Shown here one piece after another: positions 48,295-58,796 of a stretch of 64,000 nt of DNA (the stretch's first letter is position 1; every line of letters begins with the position of its first letter). A program made the translations under genes and the position numbers. The DNA comes from Enterococcus raffinosus (GTDB lineage: Bacteria > Bacillota > Bacilli > Lactobacillales > Enterococcaceae), in assembly GCF_001886185.1 (NCBI RefSeq), contig NZ_JXLA01000005.1, positions 87,366 through 151,365 of the forward strand, given 5' to 3'. The notes under the pieces are model-generated. The model searched no databases. It was not told the origin of the DNA and saw nothing but the letters and a program-made list of their open reading frames with translations.

Positions 48295-48858
48295 ATGATT
48301 TCAGCAAGTGATTTACGTGCAGGGATGACTTTCATTCAAGACGGAAAATTGATCAAAGTATTGGAAGCCAGCCACCACAAACCAGGTAAAGGAAATACGG
48401 TTATGCGAATGAAATTACGCGATGTGCGTACAGGTTCAACGTATGATACCACTTTCCGTCCTGAAGAAAAATTTGAAAAAGCGATGATGGAAACAAAGGC
48501 TGTTCAATACTTATACAGCCAAGATGATGTCGCAATCTTTATGGATCTTGAAACGTATGAACAATATGAAATTCCAGTTTCAACGATCGAATCAGAAATG
48601 AAATACATCCTTGAAAACATGGAAGTAAAAATCCAATTTTACGGAGACGAAGTGATCGGATTAACGCCTCCTACAACCGTTGTCTTGAAAGTTGTAGAAA
48701 CACAACCATCAATCAAAGGCGCGACTGTTACTGGTTCAGGAAAACCAGCAACAATGGAAACTGGCTTAGTCGTAAACGTTCCAGACTTTATTGAAGAAGG
48801 CGAAATGCTAGAAATCAATACAGCAGAAGGAACATATCAAAAACGTGCGAATAAATAG
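48295..48858 (+). CDS. efp: Translation elongation factor P
   Basis: 187 residues, three-domain beta protein that rescues ribosomes stalled at polyproline. The N-terminal tip is [18 protein letters not shown]; the tip lysine K33-K36 region is where the modification or reaction site lies. AGGAGTGCTTATTA precedes the ATG. Confidence 0.97.
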   Translation: MISASDLRAGMTFIQDGKLIKVLEASHHKPGKGNTVMRMKLRDVRTGSTYDTTFRPEEKFEKAMMETKAVQYLYSQDDVAIFMDLETYEQYEIPVSTIESEMKYILENMEVKIQFYGDEVIGLTPPTTVVLKVVETQPSIKGATVTGSGKPATMETGLVVNVPDFIEEGEMLEINTAEGTYQKRANK

Positions 48859-48875
48859 AAGATTTCAATAGTCGA

Positions 48876-48913
48876 TAGTGTTGGCAGAAAACTGCCAACA
48901 CTATTTTTTTATA
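48876..48913 (+). terminator. Terminator after efp
   Basis: ATAGTGTTGGCAG / CTGCCAACACTAT stem with T-run. Confidence 0.9.
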
Positions 48914-49303
48914 GAAATGTAAATAGGGTGCTCGAAGATTATTGATCAAAATACTCTTTCAAGTGATGAATAGTATTTCGAAAAAAATTTTTTATGTGTA
49001 AAAATTAATTGAAAAGGCATTTTAAAAATCAATTGTGAAGAATAGAATTATGCAAATCTGAAATATATAGACAGAGAGGTTGAGGATAGCTATGAAAAAT
49101 CCAAGGATATTTTTAATATGAAAGATTCGGCATCAACGATAGTAAGCAAGAAAAAATAAAAGCGTCGAAAGAAAATTATATGTATTATTAATTGAGAATG
49201 ATTAAAAATATCTAATTTTCAGAAAAATCATTTTGAAATTTAAATATATAGAAATATTATAATTATATGCTTTAATATAATAAATATTTTTGGAGAGATG
49301 TGT
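48914..49303. other. AT-rich intergenic region
   Basis: 390 bases of very AT-rich sequence between efp and the acyltransferase. I see no coding frame, RNA gene or palindrome that I can support. Confidence 0.5.
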
Positions 49304-51190
49304 ATGCAGCGAATTGATTATTTGGACGGGTTTCGAGGAATTGCAGTATTAATGGTTTTATTGTTTCATTTAAATTTGTTTTCACAAGGTTTTGCTGGAG
49401 TAGAGCTCTTTTTTGTTATTTCTGGCTTTATCATTACGTATTTATTAAACAGGGAACACCACATGAAAGGAAAAATTAGTATTGGTCAGTTTTTTGAACG
49501 AAGAATCTCGAGAATTTATCCACCATTGATCCTCATGTTAATACTAGTAGTATTTCTTTTCGCGAATTTCCCATTGGTTAGTATTCAAAATAAATTTATC
49601 ACACAAGCTATTTATACTGCCTTTGGTGGAGAAAATTGGTATGAGATCATTCATCAGAATGGCTACTGGGAACAAGGGGTACAGTCACCCTTGCTACATA
49701 TGTGGTCAATTGGGATTGAAATGCAGTTTTATGTTTTTTTCCCTTTTATCTTTACATTTTTAACAAAGAAAAATACTAAAGCGACGCAAAGAAAATTTTT
49801 TCTCATGTCAATTCTAGGACTTGTCTTAGCTATGGTTGTGGGAACATTCATTGCTTCTTATTATTTTAGTTTTAGCGTACTCTATTATTCGACAATAACC
49901 AGAGTGAGTTCGTTCCTGATTGGTGCATGTTTTGGTTATGCGTCGTATGATGAAAATGAGGGAGCAACGAATTCAAACGATAAAACCAGAAAAATTCAAT
50001 TTCTATTGTATTTGTTGATATTGGGCTTATTAGTCCTTACAGCTGGTTTTAAACTAAATAGTCTTTCATTATTTCGTGGACTTATTTTCTTATATGCTAC
50101 AGTTTTCGGCGGTATTCTTTTTCTTTTAGGTCGTACGTCTAAAGAAAAATGGATACGACGCTTCTTCGAAAATCCATTCTTTTTATTTTTTGGGAAAATT
50201 AGTTATTCTCTTTATTTGTGGCATATTCCAGTCATTATTTTTTTGTCGAAAGAATGGATTCAGAACACATTGAACATCACAATACAAAATGAATTCTTGC
50301 TGATGTTCATTCAATTTTCAACCTCTGTGTTGATCGCTGTTTTCTCTTATTTATTAGTTGAAAAAAAGGTTCGAATCCGTTCCTTTAAGGTTGCTGGAGC
50401 AGTAGTCCTTTTATTTCCGTTGTGTATCACTATTTTAGTGGCGAATCCAACGTATGCTCATCTAAAAATTATTGACCTTCAGGCCTCTGTATCAAAAAAA
50501 TGGATTGAAAGTGATCCAATAGTTACTAAAGGAGAGGAGCCGCTTCTTATTGTGGGAGATTCCTGGTCAAGAAGACTAGCGTTTGGCATGAATGTGGCAC
50601 AAAAGGGATCTGAATCTGATTATCAGCTTATTTTGTATGGTGTAGGAAATGGGAGTATTATGGATCCAGAATATTTTCTAACCAATGGTGAGAAATCTTA
50701 TCCATATAAGTCCTTTGATGGTTATTTAGCCTACTGGCAAGCAGCGATTGATCAGTACCATCCAAAGAAAGTATTGCTGGTATTCGGCAATGCTGATCAA
50801 TCCGAAATGGTCGTTAATGGACAAAAAATGCGGGTTGGTGAACAAGAATTCAAACAACATTTTGTAAAGCAATATCAACGGATAATCGACTTTTTCTACA
50901 CAAAAGGAATTAAAATCTATTTAACAAATGTAGAAAATAATGCTCACAATGCAGATGAATTGGCATTAAACAAATACTCCACTGCTATGAATATATGTAT
51001 CAACGAAGTAGCTAATAAAAGTAAAGGAAAAATTCAATTATTAGATTTACACGGATTATTGTCCGATGGATCAAAAAAATATTCTCCAAGTATAATTAAC
51101 AATCAATTTATTTATGATGAGACCAACCATCCATCCTATTTAGGATCAAAATATATTGGAGAATGGTTGATAAAAGTTATGGAAAAGTGA
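49304..51190 (+). CDS. OatA-like acyltransferase with C-terminal SGNH domain
   Basis: 628 residues. N-terminal Acyl_transf_3 region with about ten membrane helices (RIDYLDGFRGIAVLMVLLFH, VELFFVISGFI) and an extracellular SGNH esterase-like domain (GDSWSRR near residue 418; DETNHPS near 608, giving the D-x-x-H). This is the plan of OatA, which O-acetylates peptidoglycan, and of polysaccharide acetyltransferases. Start ATG 49304: GGAG is 8 bases upstream; ATG 49298 is too close. Base composition is lower in GC than its neighbours, which suggests transfer. Confidence 0.88.
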   Translation: MQRIDYLDGFRGIAVLMVLLFHLNLFSQGFAGVELFFVISGFIITYLLNREHHMKGKISIGQFFERRISRIYPPLILMLILVVFLFANFPLVSIQNKFITQAIYTAFGGENWYEIIHQNGYWEQGVQSPLLHMWSIGIEMQFYVFFPFIFTFLTKKNTKATQRKFFLMSILGLVLAMVVGTFIASYYFSFSVLYYSTITRVSSFLIGACFGYASYDENEGATNSNDKTRKIQFLLYLLILGLLVLTAGFKLNSLSLFRGLIFLYATVFGGILFLLGRTSKEKWIRRFFENPFFLFFGKISYSLYLWHIPVIIFLSKEWIQNTLNITIQNEFLLMFIQFSTSVLIAVFSYLLVEKKVRIRSFKVAGAVVLLFPLCITILVANPTYAHLKIIDLQASVSKKWIESDPIVTKGEEPLLIVGDSWSRRLAFGMNVAQKGSESDYQLILYGVGNGSIMDPEYFLTNGEKSYPYKSFDGYLAYWQAAIDQYHPKKVLLVFGNADQSEMVVNGQKMRVGEQEFKQHFVKQYQRIIDFFYTKGIKIYLTNVENNAHNADELALNKYSTAMNICINEVANKSKGKIQLLDLHGLLSDGSKKYSPSIINNQFIYDETNHPSYLGSKYIGEWLIKVMEK

Positions 51191-51345
51191 ATAAGAAATA
51201 GAAACCGATTATTAAAGAGGATTGAAAAATCCATCTTATTGAAAGTTTTTTTGTGATGAAAGCGACAAGTAATTTTCAAAAACTAATAGAAATTATCCTA
51301 AACTAAGCAAGTGAAGGTTAATATAAAAATGTGATGAAGATATAA

Positions 51346-51392
51346 ACCGATCGTCAATACTTAGATATTTAGTCTGAGTATTGACGATCGGT
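51346..51392. terminator. Strong hairpin, 16-base perfect stem
   Basis: ACCGATCGTCAATACT and AGTATTGACGATCGGT pair perfectly around a 15-base loop, followed by CTAATTTTTG. It could terminate the acyltransferase transcript from about 150 bases downstream. Confidence 0.7.
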
Positions 51393-51483
51393 CTAATTTT
51401 TGAAGCGTTTATACGTTTTTAACACATGTTGTCCAATCGTGATATAAATAATAAAATCGGCCGTCTTTCATTATAAAAATAAA

Positions 51484-51678
51484 CTACAAACGAAACACAC
51501 AATAACCAGCGGCTAAAAGAAAGACTATCCCGATAATAAAGCTAAACCATAATCCCAATAGGATGAAGGGGGAAGTGTTCTCATTACCATCTTTCTTTAG
51601 ACTCGAGAATGAGCGCTTCGTCATTGCCAATTGCCAAATGCTAAGCAATAAGAAAATAACACCAAACAAATAATTCAT
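51484..51678 (-). CDS. Small two-helix membrane protein of unknown function
   Basis: 64 residues with two membrane helices (about 2-18 and 40-60) and a basic loop (TKRSFSSLKKDGNENTS). AAGGAG is 7 bases before ATG 51678. Single gene between terminators; I do not recognise the family. Confidence 0.65.
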   Translation of the reverse strand: MNYLFGVIFLLLSIWQLAMTKRSFSSLKKDGNENTSPFILLGLWFSFIIGIVFLLAAGYCVFRL

Positions 51679-51796
51679 CTGCAATCTCCTTTTTATACTA
51701 GTTTACTCTTATGCATATATTCCTACAAACAAAAGTCAAAGAACATGGTTCTGAATAACTAAAACATTAAACATAAGACGATTTATAGAGGACAAA

Positions 51797-51836
51797 AAAC
51801 TGCTGAAAATCCCTAAAGGTTTCAGCAGTTTTTTGT
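51797..51836. terminator. Bidirectional terminator after the GntR gene
   Basis: AAAAACTGCTGAAA / TTTCAGCAGTTTTTT stem, A-run and T-run on opposite sides. A near-identical hairpin ends the operon at 58469-58507. Confidence 0.85.
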
Positions 51837-51861
51837 TGTTGAAGATGACTTTAACCAAAAA

Positions 51862-52575
51862 TCAATCAGCGATCAGGACTGTTTCGAAGTTAAACTCACT
51901 AGGTATGTGATTGGCGATCGAGAATTCGAAGATACGACCATCATCTAGATAAGCCACCTGTTCGACACTCATCAAAAAATCATTGTCAGTTAGATTTAAA
52001 TAACTTTTTTCAAGGATCGAAGGTCGAATCCCAGCGATGTGAACGTGAGCACTTTTGACCTTCAACTTTAATGTGTCGGAAATATATTTATAAATCGACG
52101 TCTCTAATTCCTTCATAGTTAAGCCTGTAATCACATTGGTAGGCATCCAAGTATATTCAATAATCGACGGAACGCCTTCTATTTTTCGCATACGAATGAT
52201 TTTATAAACAAGTGTTTCTTCGCTGATACTGAGTTTTTCGGCCAAAGCTTTATCTGGAATCTCTGTTGAAAACCCAATAATTACGGATTCTACTTTGCCG
52301 TCATAAACAGAAAAGCTGCCTGTTAATGGAGAAAACTTCGTTACATTTCCATTTTGGAAATCTTTAACAAAACTTCCTGATCCTCTGCGTCGCACGACAT
52401 AGCCTTCACGCACGAGGACATTGAGCGCTTTTGTGATCGTTAATTCACTTACCTGATATTTTTGAGCTAAAAGCCGGCCTTGTGGTAATTTTTCGTTGAC
52501 CTTATAGACACCAGATTCGATATCTTGCTTAATTTGCTGATAAATCTCGGTATATTTTTTGACTGTTGTAGACAT
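51862..52575 (-). CDS. GntR-family (HutC-type, UTRA) transcriptional repressor
   Basis: 237 residues. N-terminal winged helix (about 8-72; LAQKYQVSELTITKALNVLVREGYVVRRRGSGSFV) and a C-terminal UTRA ligand domain (about 95-233). It is divergent from a phosphotransferase operon, with AACTATA/TATAGTT sites near both promoters, so it very likely controls that operon and itself, responding to a phosphorylated sugar. Confidence 0.92.
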   Translation of the reverse strand: MSTTVKKYTEIYQQIKQDIESGVYKVNEKLPQGRLLAQKYQVSELTITKALNVLVREGYVVRRRGSGSFVKDFQNGNVTKFSPLTGSFSVYDGKVESVIIGFSTEIPDKALAEKLSISEETLVYKIIRMRKIEGVPSIIEYTWMPTNVITGLTMKELETSIYKYISDTLKLKVKSAHVHIAGIRPSILEKSYLNLTDNDFLMSVEQVAYLDDGRIFEFSIANHIPSEFNFETVLIAD

Positions 52576-52633
52576 TCTTCTTCTCCTTGTAAACGTTCTT
52601 CAAGATTAGTATAACACGAATTCAAAATATTTA

Positions 52634-52657
52634 AACTATATAGATATAAATATAGTT
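52634..52657. promoter_or_regulatory. Probable GntR operator upstream of its own gene
   Basis: AACTATA (52634-52640) and TATAGTT (52651-52657) are inverted arms separated by 10 bases and share half-sites with the operator at 52720-52735. Confidence 0.5.
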
Positions 52658-52703
52658 AAGTCGTTTATACATCACCGATTTTATTTTTTTAGCAAAAAAA
52701 CTA

Positions 52704-52735
52704 TTGACATACTATTTACAAAACTATATAGTTTT
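52704..52735 (+). promoter_or_regulatory. Phosphotransferase operon promoter with GntR operator on the -10
   Basis: TTGACA (52704-52709), 17 bases, TATAGT (52727-52732). The 16-base perfect palindrome AAAACTATATAGTTTT (52720-52735) covers the -10. Confidence 0.8.
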
Positions 52736-52741
52736 AATCGA

Positions 52742-52755
52742 AGAATGCGCTTTCT
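52742..52755 (+). promoter_or_regulatory. Possible cre (CcpA) site
   Basis: AGAATGCGCTTTCT, just after the start point, resembles the cre palindrome TGAAAGCGCTTTCA at 11 of 14 positions. Confidence 0.4.
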
Positions 52756-52854
52756 GAATTTGGTAGGTAGTTGGAGGTGGAGAGACCGGATAACAGGGAT
52801 GACGATCAAGGACTTATTTTTTATTTTAAAGAATGACTGGAAAGGAAGAGAGTT

Positions 52855-53187
52855 ATGGAAGGTATGGAGGAAATTTCGTTTAGGATTATTGCGGCTGTTG
52901 GGGAAGCAAAATCATTGATCATGTCAGCAATTGGGTTAGCGAATGAAGGGAAATTTGATGAAGCAAAGGAACAATTGACTGCCGCAAAGGAAAAGTTTGT
53001 TAGTGCTCATAATGCTCATTTCGAAATGATTCAAAAAGAAGCCGGTGGCGAGAAGGTGGAATTAGGGCTGCTGTTGGTACATGCAGAGGATCAATTGATG
53101 ACTACGAGCTTGCTGCATGATATGGCAGGAAAAATGGTTGAGATGTATCAAAAAATGTACGAGCTTCACGATGAAAAGGGGGCGTAA
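52855..53187 (+). CDS. PTS lactose/cellobiose-family IIA component
   Basis: 110 residues, three-helix IIA; the phosphorylated histidine is H76 in LLVHAEDQLMTT. Receives phosphate from HPr and passes it to IIB. AGGAAGAG precedes the ATG. First gene of the operon. Confidence 0.93.
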   Translation: MEGMEEISFRIIAAVGEAKSLIMSAIGLANEGKFDEAKEQLTAAKEKFVSAHNAHFEMIQKEAGGEKVELGLLLVHAEDQLMTTSLLHDMAGKMVEMYQKMYELHDEKGA

Positions 53188-53190
53188 TGA

Positions 53191-54633
53191 ATGAAGAAGG
53201 AAAATAAGGTGTTACAGGGAATCAACAACTTTGCGAGAAAAATGGCCTCAATGATTTATTTTCGAGCATTGCGTGACGGATTTGTTTCTACTGTGCCGTT
53301 TTTAGTACTGGCAGGGATTATGATTCTGATCAATAACATCATTATTGCACCAGATACTGGCTGGATCGCCGGTTTTGTTTCGGCAGATACTTTGACAACG
53401 TGGCAAGAATTAGGGAATAAGATTATTAATGGGACATTGAATTGCTACTCCCTCATGATTGGTGCATTGATTGCCAACAGCCTAGCGAAGAATCGTGGCG
53501 AGGACAATCCAATTTTCAGTTCATTAGTGACGATTGCCGTAATCATGATTTTCTTACCGCTATCTAATTCAGTGGTACCAAACGGGGCAGAGAAGGCAGT
53601 CGAAATCAGCGGGGTCGCACCATTTTCATATTTAGGAACGGCGGGAATTTTTGTAGCGATATTCGCTGCGATCTTATCCACTGAGCTTTTTGTCAGAATT
53701 TCACAGAGTGACAAGTTGAAATTAAAATTCAGCGGAAACGGAATTCCGCCAGCTGTATCGCAAAGTTTTGAAGCAATGGCGTCAATCATGATCACATTAT
53801 TGATCTTTGCGTTACTTTCATTTGGTATTCACCAATTGACGAACATGGAAATTCATGAACTTATCAACAAAATTATTCAAGCGCCATTGATTCATTTGAC
53901 GACCAGTTTGCCAGGCTTCATTATCCTGTGTTTCTTTACTAACTTGCTCTTTGCATTGGGGATCCATCCAAGTGGAATCGTAAACCCTATCTTGGAACCC
54001 CCTTTGTTAGTTGCGATGAACCAAAATACGGCGGCATTTGCGAATCATCAGGAAATTCCGAATATTATTGTTCTTCCGTTTCGTGATCTTTATGGACATA
54101 TCGGCGGAACTGGATCGACCATCGCATTAATTATCGCGATCTTCATTTTTAGTCGGAAGAAAGTGAACCGCCAATTTGCTGGAATGACAGGACCATTAGG
54201 GCTCTTTAACATCAATGAACCGGTAATCTATGGATTTCCTGTCGTGTTTAATCCGCTGATTATGATTCCATTCATTTTAGGCCCATTGATTTCATTCACG
54301 ATTGCTTACTTCGCGACTTGGGCAGGACTTGTTTCCAAGATTGTCGTCTACGTGCCGTGGTCGATGCCGCCAGTGATTAATGCTTGGGTGGCGAGCGGTG
54401 GAGACTTTAGAAACGTCATCCTACAGGTGTTGTTGATCGTAATGATGGTGATGATCTACTTCCCATTCTTACGAGCGTATGAAAACAGCATGGGTGTTGA
54501 AGTAGAAGAGCCTGTGACTGAGACGCCAAGTGTCAGTAGTGAGTCAAACACAGAGCAGCAAACGGCAACAGCAACCTCTGCTGCATCAGCAGAAGCATCA
54601 GATGAATTTTCAGACTTCACCGATTTTATGTAA
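53191..54633 (+). CDS. PTS cellobiose-family IIC permease
   Basis: 480 residues, about ten membrane helices, the sugar channel of the system. Conserved GFVSTVPFLVLAGIMILI near the N-terminus, HPSGIVNPI and GPLGLFNINEPVIYGFPVVFNP. After residue 435 there is an unusual hydrophilic tail of about 45 residues rich in Ser, Thr, Glu and Ala, ending DEFSDFTDFM. 82 bases separate it from the next ribosome site. Confidence 0.94.
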   Translation: MKKENKVLQGINNFARKMASMIYFRALRDGFVSTVPFLVLAGIMILINNIIIAPDTGWIAGFVSADTLTTWQELGNKIINGTLNCYSLMIGALIANSLAKNRGEDNPIFSSLVTIAVIMIFLPLSNSVVPNGAEKAVEISGVAPFSYLGTAGIFVAIFAAILSTELFVRISQSDKLKLKFSGNGIPPAVSQSFEAMASIMITLLIFALLSFGIHQLTNMEIHELINKIIQAPLIHLTTSLPGFIILCFFTNLLFALGIHPSGIVNPILEPPLLVAMNQNTAAFANHQEIPNIIVLPFRDLYGHIGGTGSTIALIIAIFIFSRKKVNRQFAGMTGPLGLFNINEPVIYGFPVVFNPLIMIPFILGPLISFTIAYFATWAGLVSKIVVYVPWSMPPVINAWVASGGDFRNVILQVLLIVMMVMIYFPFLRAYENSMGVEVEEPVTETPSVSSESNTEQQTATATSAASAEASDEFSDFTDFM

Positions 54634-54703
54634 CGAATCAGTAGAGTTATGTAAGGGTGTTTAACAGAAAATCACGCAATAGTAAGAGAAGAATATAAAG
54701 TGA

Positions 54704-56173
<1,470 letters not shown>

Positions 56174-56185
56174 GGAGGAACGATC

Positions 56186-56512
56186 ATGGTAAATATTTTA
56201 TTATGCTGTAACGAAGGAATGTCCACCTCATTTTTGGTCAAGAAGATGCAGGAAGTCGCGGATACGAATGGATTAAAAGTAAAAATTTGGGCTGTTTCTG
56301 AACCCAAGGTAGATACCGAAAGTAAAGAGGCGGATATTGTCCTATTAGGTCCGCAAATCGCGTTTATGCGAGACACGATCGCGGAGCGTTTAGGAACGAG
56401 AATTCCTGTTCAAGCAATCAATGCCGAGGATTTTGGCCGACTAAACGCGAACAAAATTTTAAAAGAAGCTTTGATGCTGATCCGAGAAAATCGTGAGAAG
56501 CAAGGCGAATAG
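56186..56512 (+). CDS. PTS lactose/cellobiose-family IIB component
   Basis: 108 residues; phosphocysteine C8 in CCNEGMSTSFLV at the N-terminus. Takes phosphate from IIA and gives it to the sugar in IIC. AAGGAGGAACGATC precedes the ATG. Placing IIB after the hydrolase is less common than next to IIA. Confidence 0.94.
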   Translation: MVNILLCCNEGMSTSFLVKKMQEVADTNGLKVKIWAVSEPKVDTESKEADIVLLGPQIAFMRDTIAERLGTRIPVQAINAEDFGRLNANKILKEALMLIRENREKQGE

Positions 56513-56549
56513 AAAAAACAATCAGGATGGATTTGGAAGGAAGAAGATC

Positions 56550-57602
56550 ATGACAGTTACTATGGGTTTCATTGGATTTGGAAAGAGTGCCAATCGGTAT
56601 CATTTGCCGTATATCACTATTAGAGAGAACCTGCGGGTGAAGAAGATTTTTGATCTAAACATTAACGAAGCATTGGCTGCGCCGTATCGGGAAAAGGGTG
56701 TTGAATTTACTACAGAGATTGACGAGTTGTTGACGGACTCAGAGATCGAATTAGTAACAATCTGTACTCCTGCGCACACGCATTATGAATTGGCGAAGAA
56801 GGTTATTCAAGCTGGGAAATCTGTCATTGTCGAGAAACCTTTTTGTGATACCTTGGAGCATGCCAAAGAACTTTTTGAACTTGGCAAAGAGCAAGGCGTA
56901 TTAGTTATGCCTTATCAAAATCGGCGGTTCGATGGGGATTATTTAGCAGTGAAGCAAGTAGTCGAACAAGGCTTTTTAGGTCAGTTGAATGAAGTAGAGA
57001 CGCATATTGATTATTACAGACCAGGAAGTATTGCCGAGCCTGGGGTAAAAGAAAACGGTTCTTTTTACGGATTAGGGATTCATCTGATGGATCGTATGAT
57101 CGCGCTCTTTGGCCGTCCAGATAAGGTAGCCTATGATATTCGGAATAATGAAGTAGAATCAGGGGTTGATAATTACTTTGATGTCGATCTGCACTACGGA
57201 CATACATTTAAAGTAAAAGTAAAAACCAATCATGTCGTAGCCAGCAGTTATCCGCGATTTATTCTTCACGGGGAAAACGGCTCCTTTGTAAAATATGGAG
57301 AAGACCAGCAGGAGAATGATTTAAAAGCTGGAATAATGCCGGGATCACCAGGATTTGGCGAAGATTCTGTCATGTACTACGGAATCGCACGTTATAAAAA
57401 TGCCAATGGCGATTGGATCGAAAAACAAATAAAAACACCAGTAGGCGATTACGGACGCTATTATGACGCTGTCTACGAAACGTTAAAAAATGGTGCGGAG
57501 CCATTAGTATCACAAGAAGAAGCATTAACGAATATCCAGATCTTGGAAGCAGGGTTCCATCAATCCAGCCCAAGTGTTTACACAATGGAGGCGTTAGTAT
57601 GA
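56550..57602 (+). CDS. Gfo/Idh/MocA-family oxidoreductase
   Basis: 350 residues. N-terminal NAD(P)-binding Rossmann start GFIGFGKSANRYHLP, then EKPFCDT with the catalytic-type Lys of the family, and a C-terminal alpha/beta substrate domain (about 125-345) with YYRPGS and GLGIHLMDRM. The enzyme oxidises or epimerises a sugar hydroxyl. ATG 56550 follows GGAAGGAAG; the frame is open from 56493 without a ribosome site. It overlaps the next gene by 4 bases. Substrate unknown. Confidence 0.88.
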   Translation: MTVTMGFIGFGKSANRYHLPYITIRENLRVKKIFDLNINEALAAPYREKGVEFTTEIDELLTDSEIELVTICTPAHTHYELAKKVIQAGKSVIVEKPFCDTLEHAKELFELGKEQGVLVMPYQNRRFDGDYLAVKQVVEQGFLGQLNEVETHIDYYRPGSIAEPGVKENGSFYGLGIHLMDRMIALFGRPDKVAYDIRNNEVESGVDNYFDVDLHYGHTFKVKVKTNHVVASSYPRFILHGENGSFVKYGEDQQENDLKAGIMPGSPGFGEDSVMYYGIARYKNANGDWIEKQIKTPVGDYGRYYDAVYETLKNGAEPLVSQEEALTNIQILEAGFHQSSPSVYTMEALV

Positions 57603-58453
57603 AACGAATTCTAGCCTGTACCGCTTCAGATTATGGAAAAGACGCGACACCCTTGGAATTAAAGGAAGCCATTAAAGCCTCAGAAGGAAGAGTCATCTTA
57701 ACAGATATCGCGGCAGAAACGACGCCGTTATATCCTGAAGTGACAAATGGAGAGATGGCAGCTGCCTTTGGTGCAGATTTATTATTACTGAAGGCAATCG
57801 ATGTTCAAAAAATGACCATCAGTGGCATCGGTGAGATCAATCATTTATCCCGCTTAAGAGAATTAACTGGGACAGGAATCGGACTAAACTTAGAGATCGC
57901 AGATGGCATTCCGACCTTCAAACAAGTAAATAAAGAGTCGATCCAAGAAGCACTCTCGAAGGGCCCAGACTTCCTGTCCTTAACGGCTTACGTGAAGCCA
58001 GAGGCGACGCCTGAGCGGATCATCTCTGATATTCGATTAACAAGAGAGCATTATCAAGGACTGTTGATGCTGAATCCCGTATACAGTCATGGAATGGATA
58101 TGTCCCTAGATAATCTATTAAGCTATGTAGAGGCAGGTGTTGACTTGCTTGTGCTGCCATGTCCTGGTGCAGTTGCCGGAGTTACTGAAGCAAAACTTTC
58201 AGAAATCATTTCGGCAGTAAGAGCAAAGGGAGCGTTAGTTTCTTGTACAGTTGGAACCTCACAAGAAGGTACGGATAAGGACACCATCCAACAAATGGCG
58301 CTTGCGGCTAAGCGAGCCGGAGCAGATGTCTTTGAGTTAGGTGATGCTGGAGTCTCTGGGATGGCTGTACCTACTACAATTTTCGAAGCTTCTGTAGCTA
58401 TTCGCGGCAGACGCCATACGTTTGTTCGCATGGCGCGTTCAGCCAATCGATAA
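57599..58453 (+). CDS. Uncharacterised barrel-like protein of a phosphotransferase operon
   Basis: 284 residues; I do not know a function. The alternating beta-alpha pattern (RILACTASDY, VILTDIAAE, LLLLKAIDV, GLLMLNPVYSHGMD, DLLVLPCPGAVAGV, GALVSCTVGT, GADVFELGDAGVSG) suggests a TIM barrel; databases group such proteins under names like DUF7916, from memory. It is translationally coupled to the oxidoreductase. The last gene of the operon, followed by the terminator. May act on the keto or modified sugar that the oxidoreductase makes. Confidence 0.7.
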   Translation: MKRILACTASDYGKDATPLELKEAIKASEGRVILTDIAAETTPLYPEVTNGEMAAAFGADLLLLKAIDVQKMTISGIGEINHLSRLRELTGTGIGLNLEIADGIPTFKQVNKESIQEALSKGPDFLSLTAYVKPEATPERIISDIRLTREHYQGLLMLNPVYSHGMDMSLDNLLSYVEAGVDLLVLPCPGAVAGVTEAKLSEIISAVRAKGALVSCTVGTSQEGTDKDTIQQMALAAKRAGADVFELGDAGVSGMAVPTTIFEASVAIRGRRHTFVRMARSANR

Positions 58454-58468
58454 GACCTAGAATAAATA

Positions 58469-58507
58469 AAAACTGCTGAAACTTTAACTAAGTTTCAGCA
58501 GTTTTTT
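58469..58507 (+). terminator. Terminator after the phosphotransferase operon
   Basis: AAAACTGCTGAAACTT / AAGTTTCAGCAGTTTT stem with T-run. Confidence 0.9.
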
Positions 58508-58511
58508 TGTA

Positions 58512-58599
58512 CGGAGAAGGAGGGATTTGAACCCTCGCGCCGGTTTCCCGACCTACACCCTTAGCAGGGGCGCCTCTTCAGCCACTTGAGTACTTCCCC
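58512..58599 (-). tRNA. tRNA-Ser, anticodon GCU
   Basis: Long variable arm; acceptor GGGGAAG / CTTCTCC, anticodon loop CTGCTAA (anticodon at 58563-58565), T loop TTCAAAT, discriminator G. No CCA encoded. Third gene of a minus-strand tRNA cluster. Confidence 0.94.
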
Positions 58600-58605
58600 A
58601 AAAGA

Positions 58606-58695
58606 AGGAGGATAAGGGATTCGAACCCTTGCACGGTGTTACCCGCCTGACGGTTTTCAAGACCGTTCCCTTCAGCCTGACTTGGGTAATCCTCC
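58606..58695 (-). tRNA. tRNA-Ser, anticodon UGA
   Basis: Long variable arm; acceptor GGAGGAT / ATCCTCC, anticodon loop CTTGAAA (58657-58659), T loop TTCGAAT. The discriminator base reads U, where bacterial tRNA-Ser usually has G. Confidence 0.94.
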
Positions 58696-58706
58696 ATTAG
58701 GATCAA

Positions 58707-58779
58707 CGGTTCCGACGGGATTTGAACCCGCGATCTCCTGCGTGACAGGCAGGCATGTTAACCCCTACACCACGGAACC
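58707..58779 (-). tRNA. tRNA-Asp, anticodon GUC
   Basis: 73 bases; acceptor GGTTCCG / CGGAACC, anticodon loop with GTC (58744-58746), T loop TTCAAAT, discriminator G. First gene of the Asp-Ser-Ser cluster. Confidence 0.95.
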
Positions 58780-58796
58780 TCTATGACACAAGAAAT

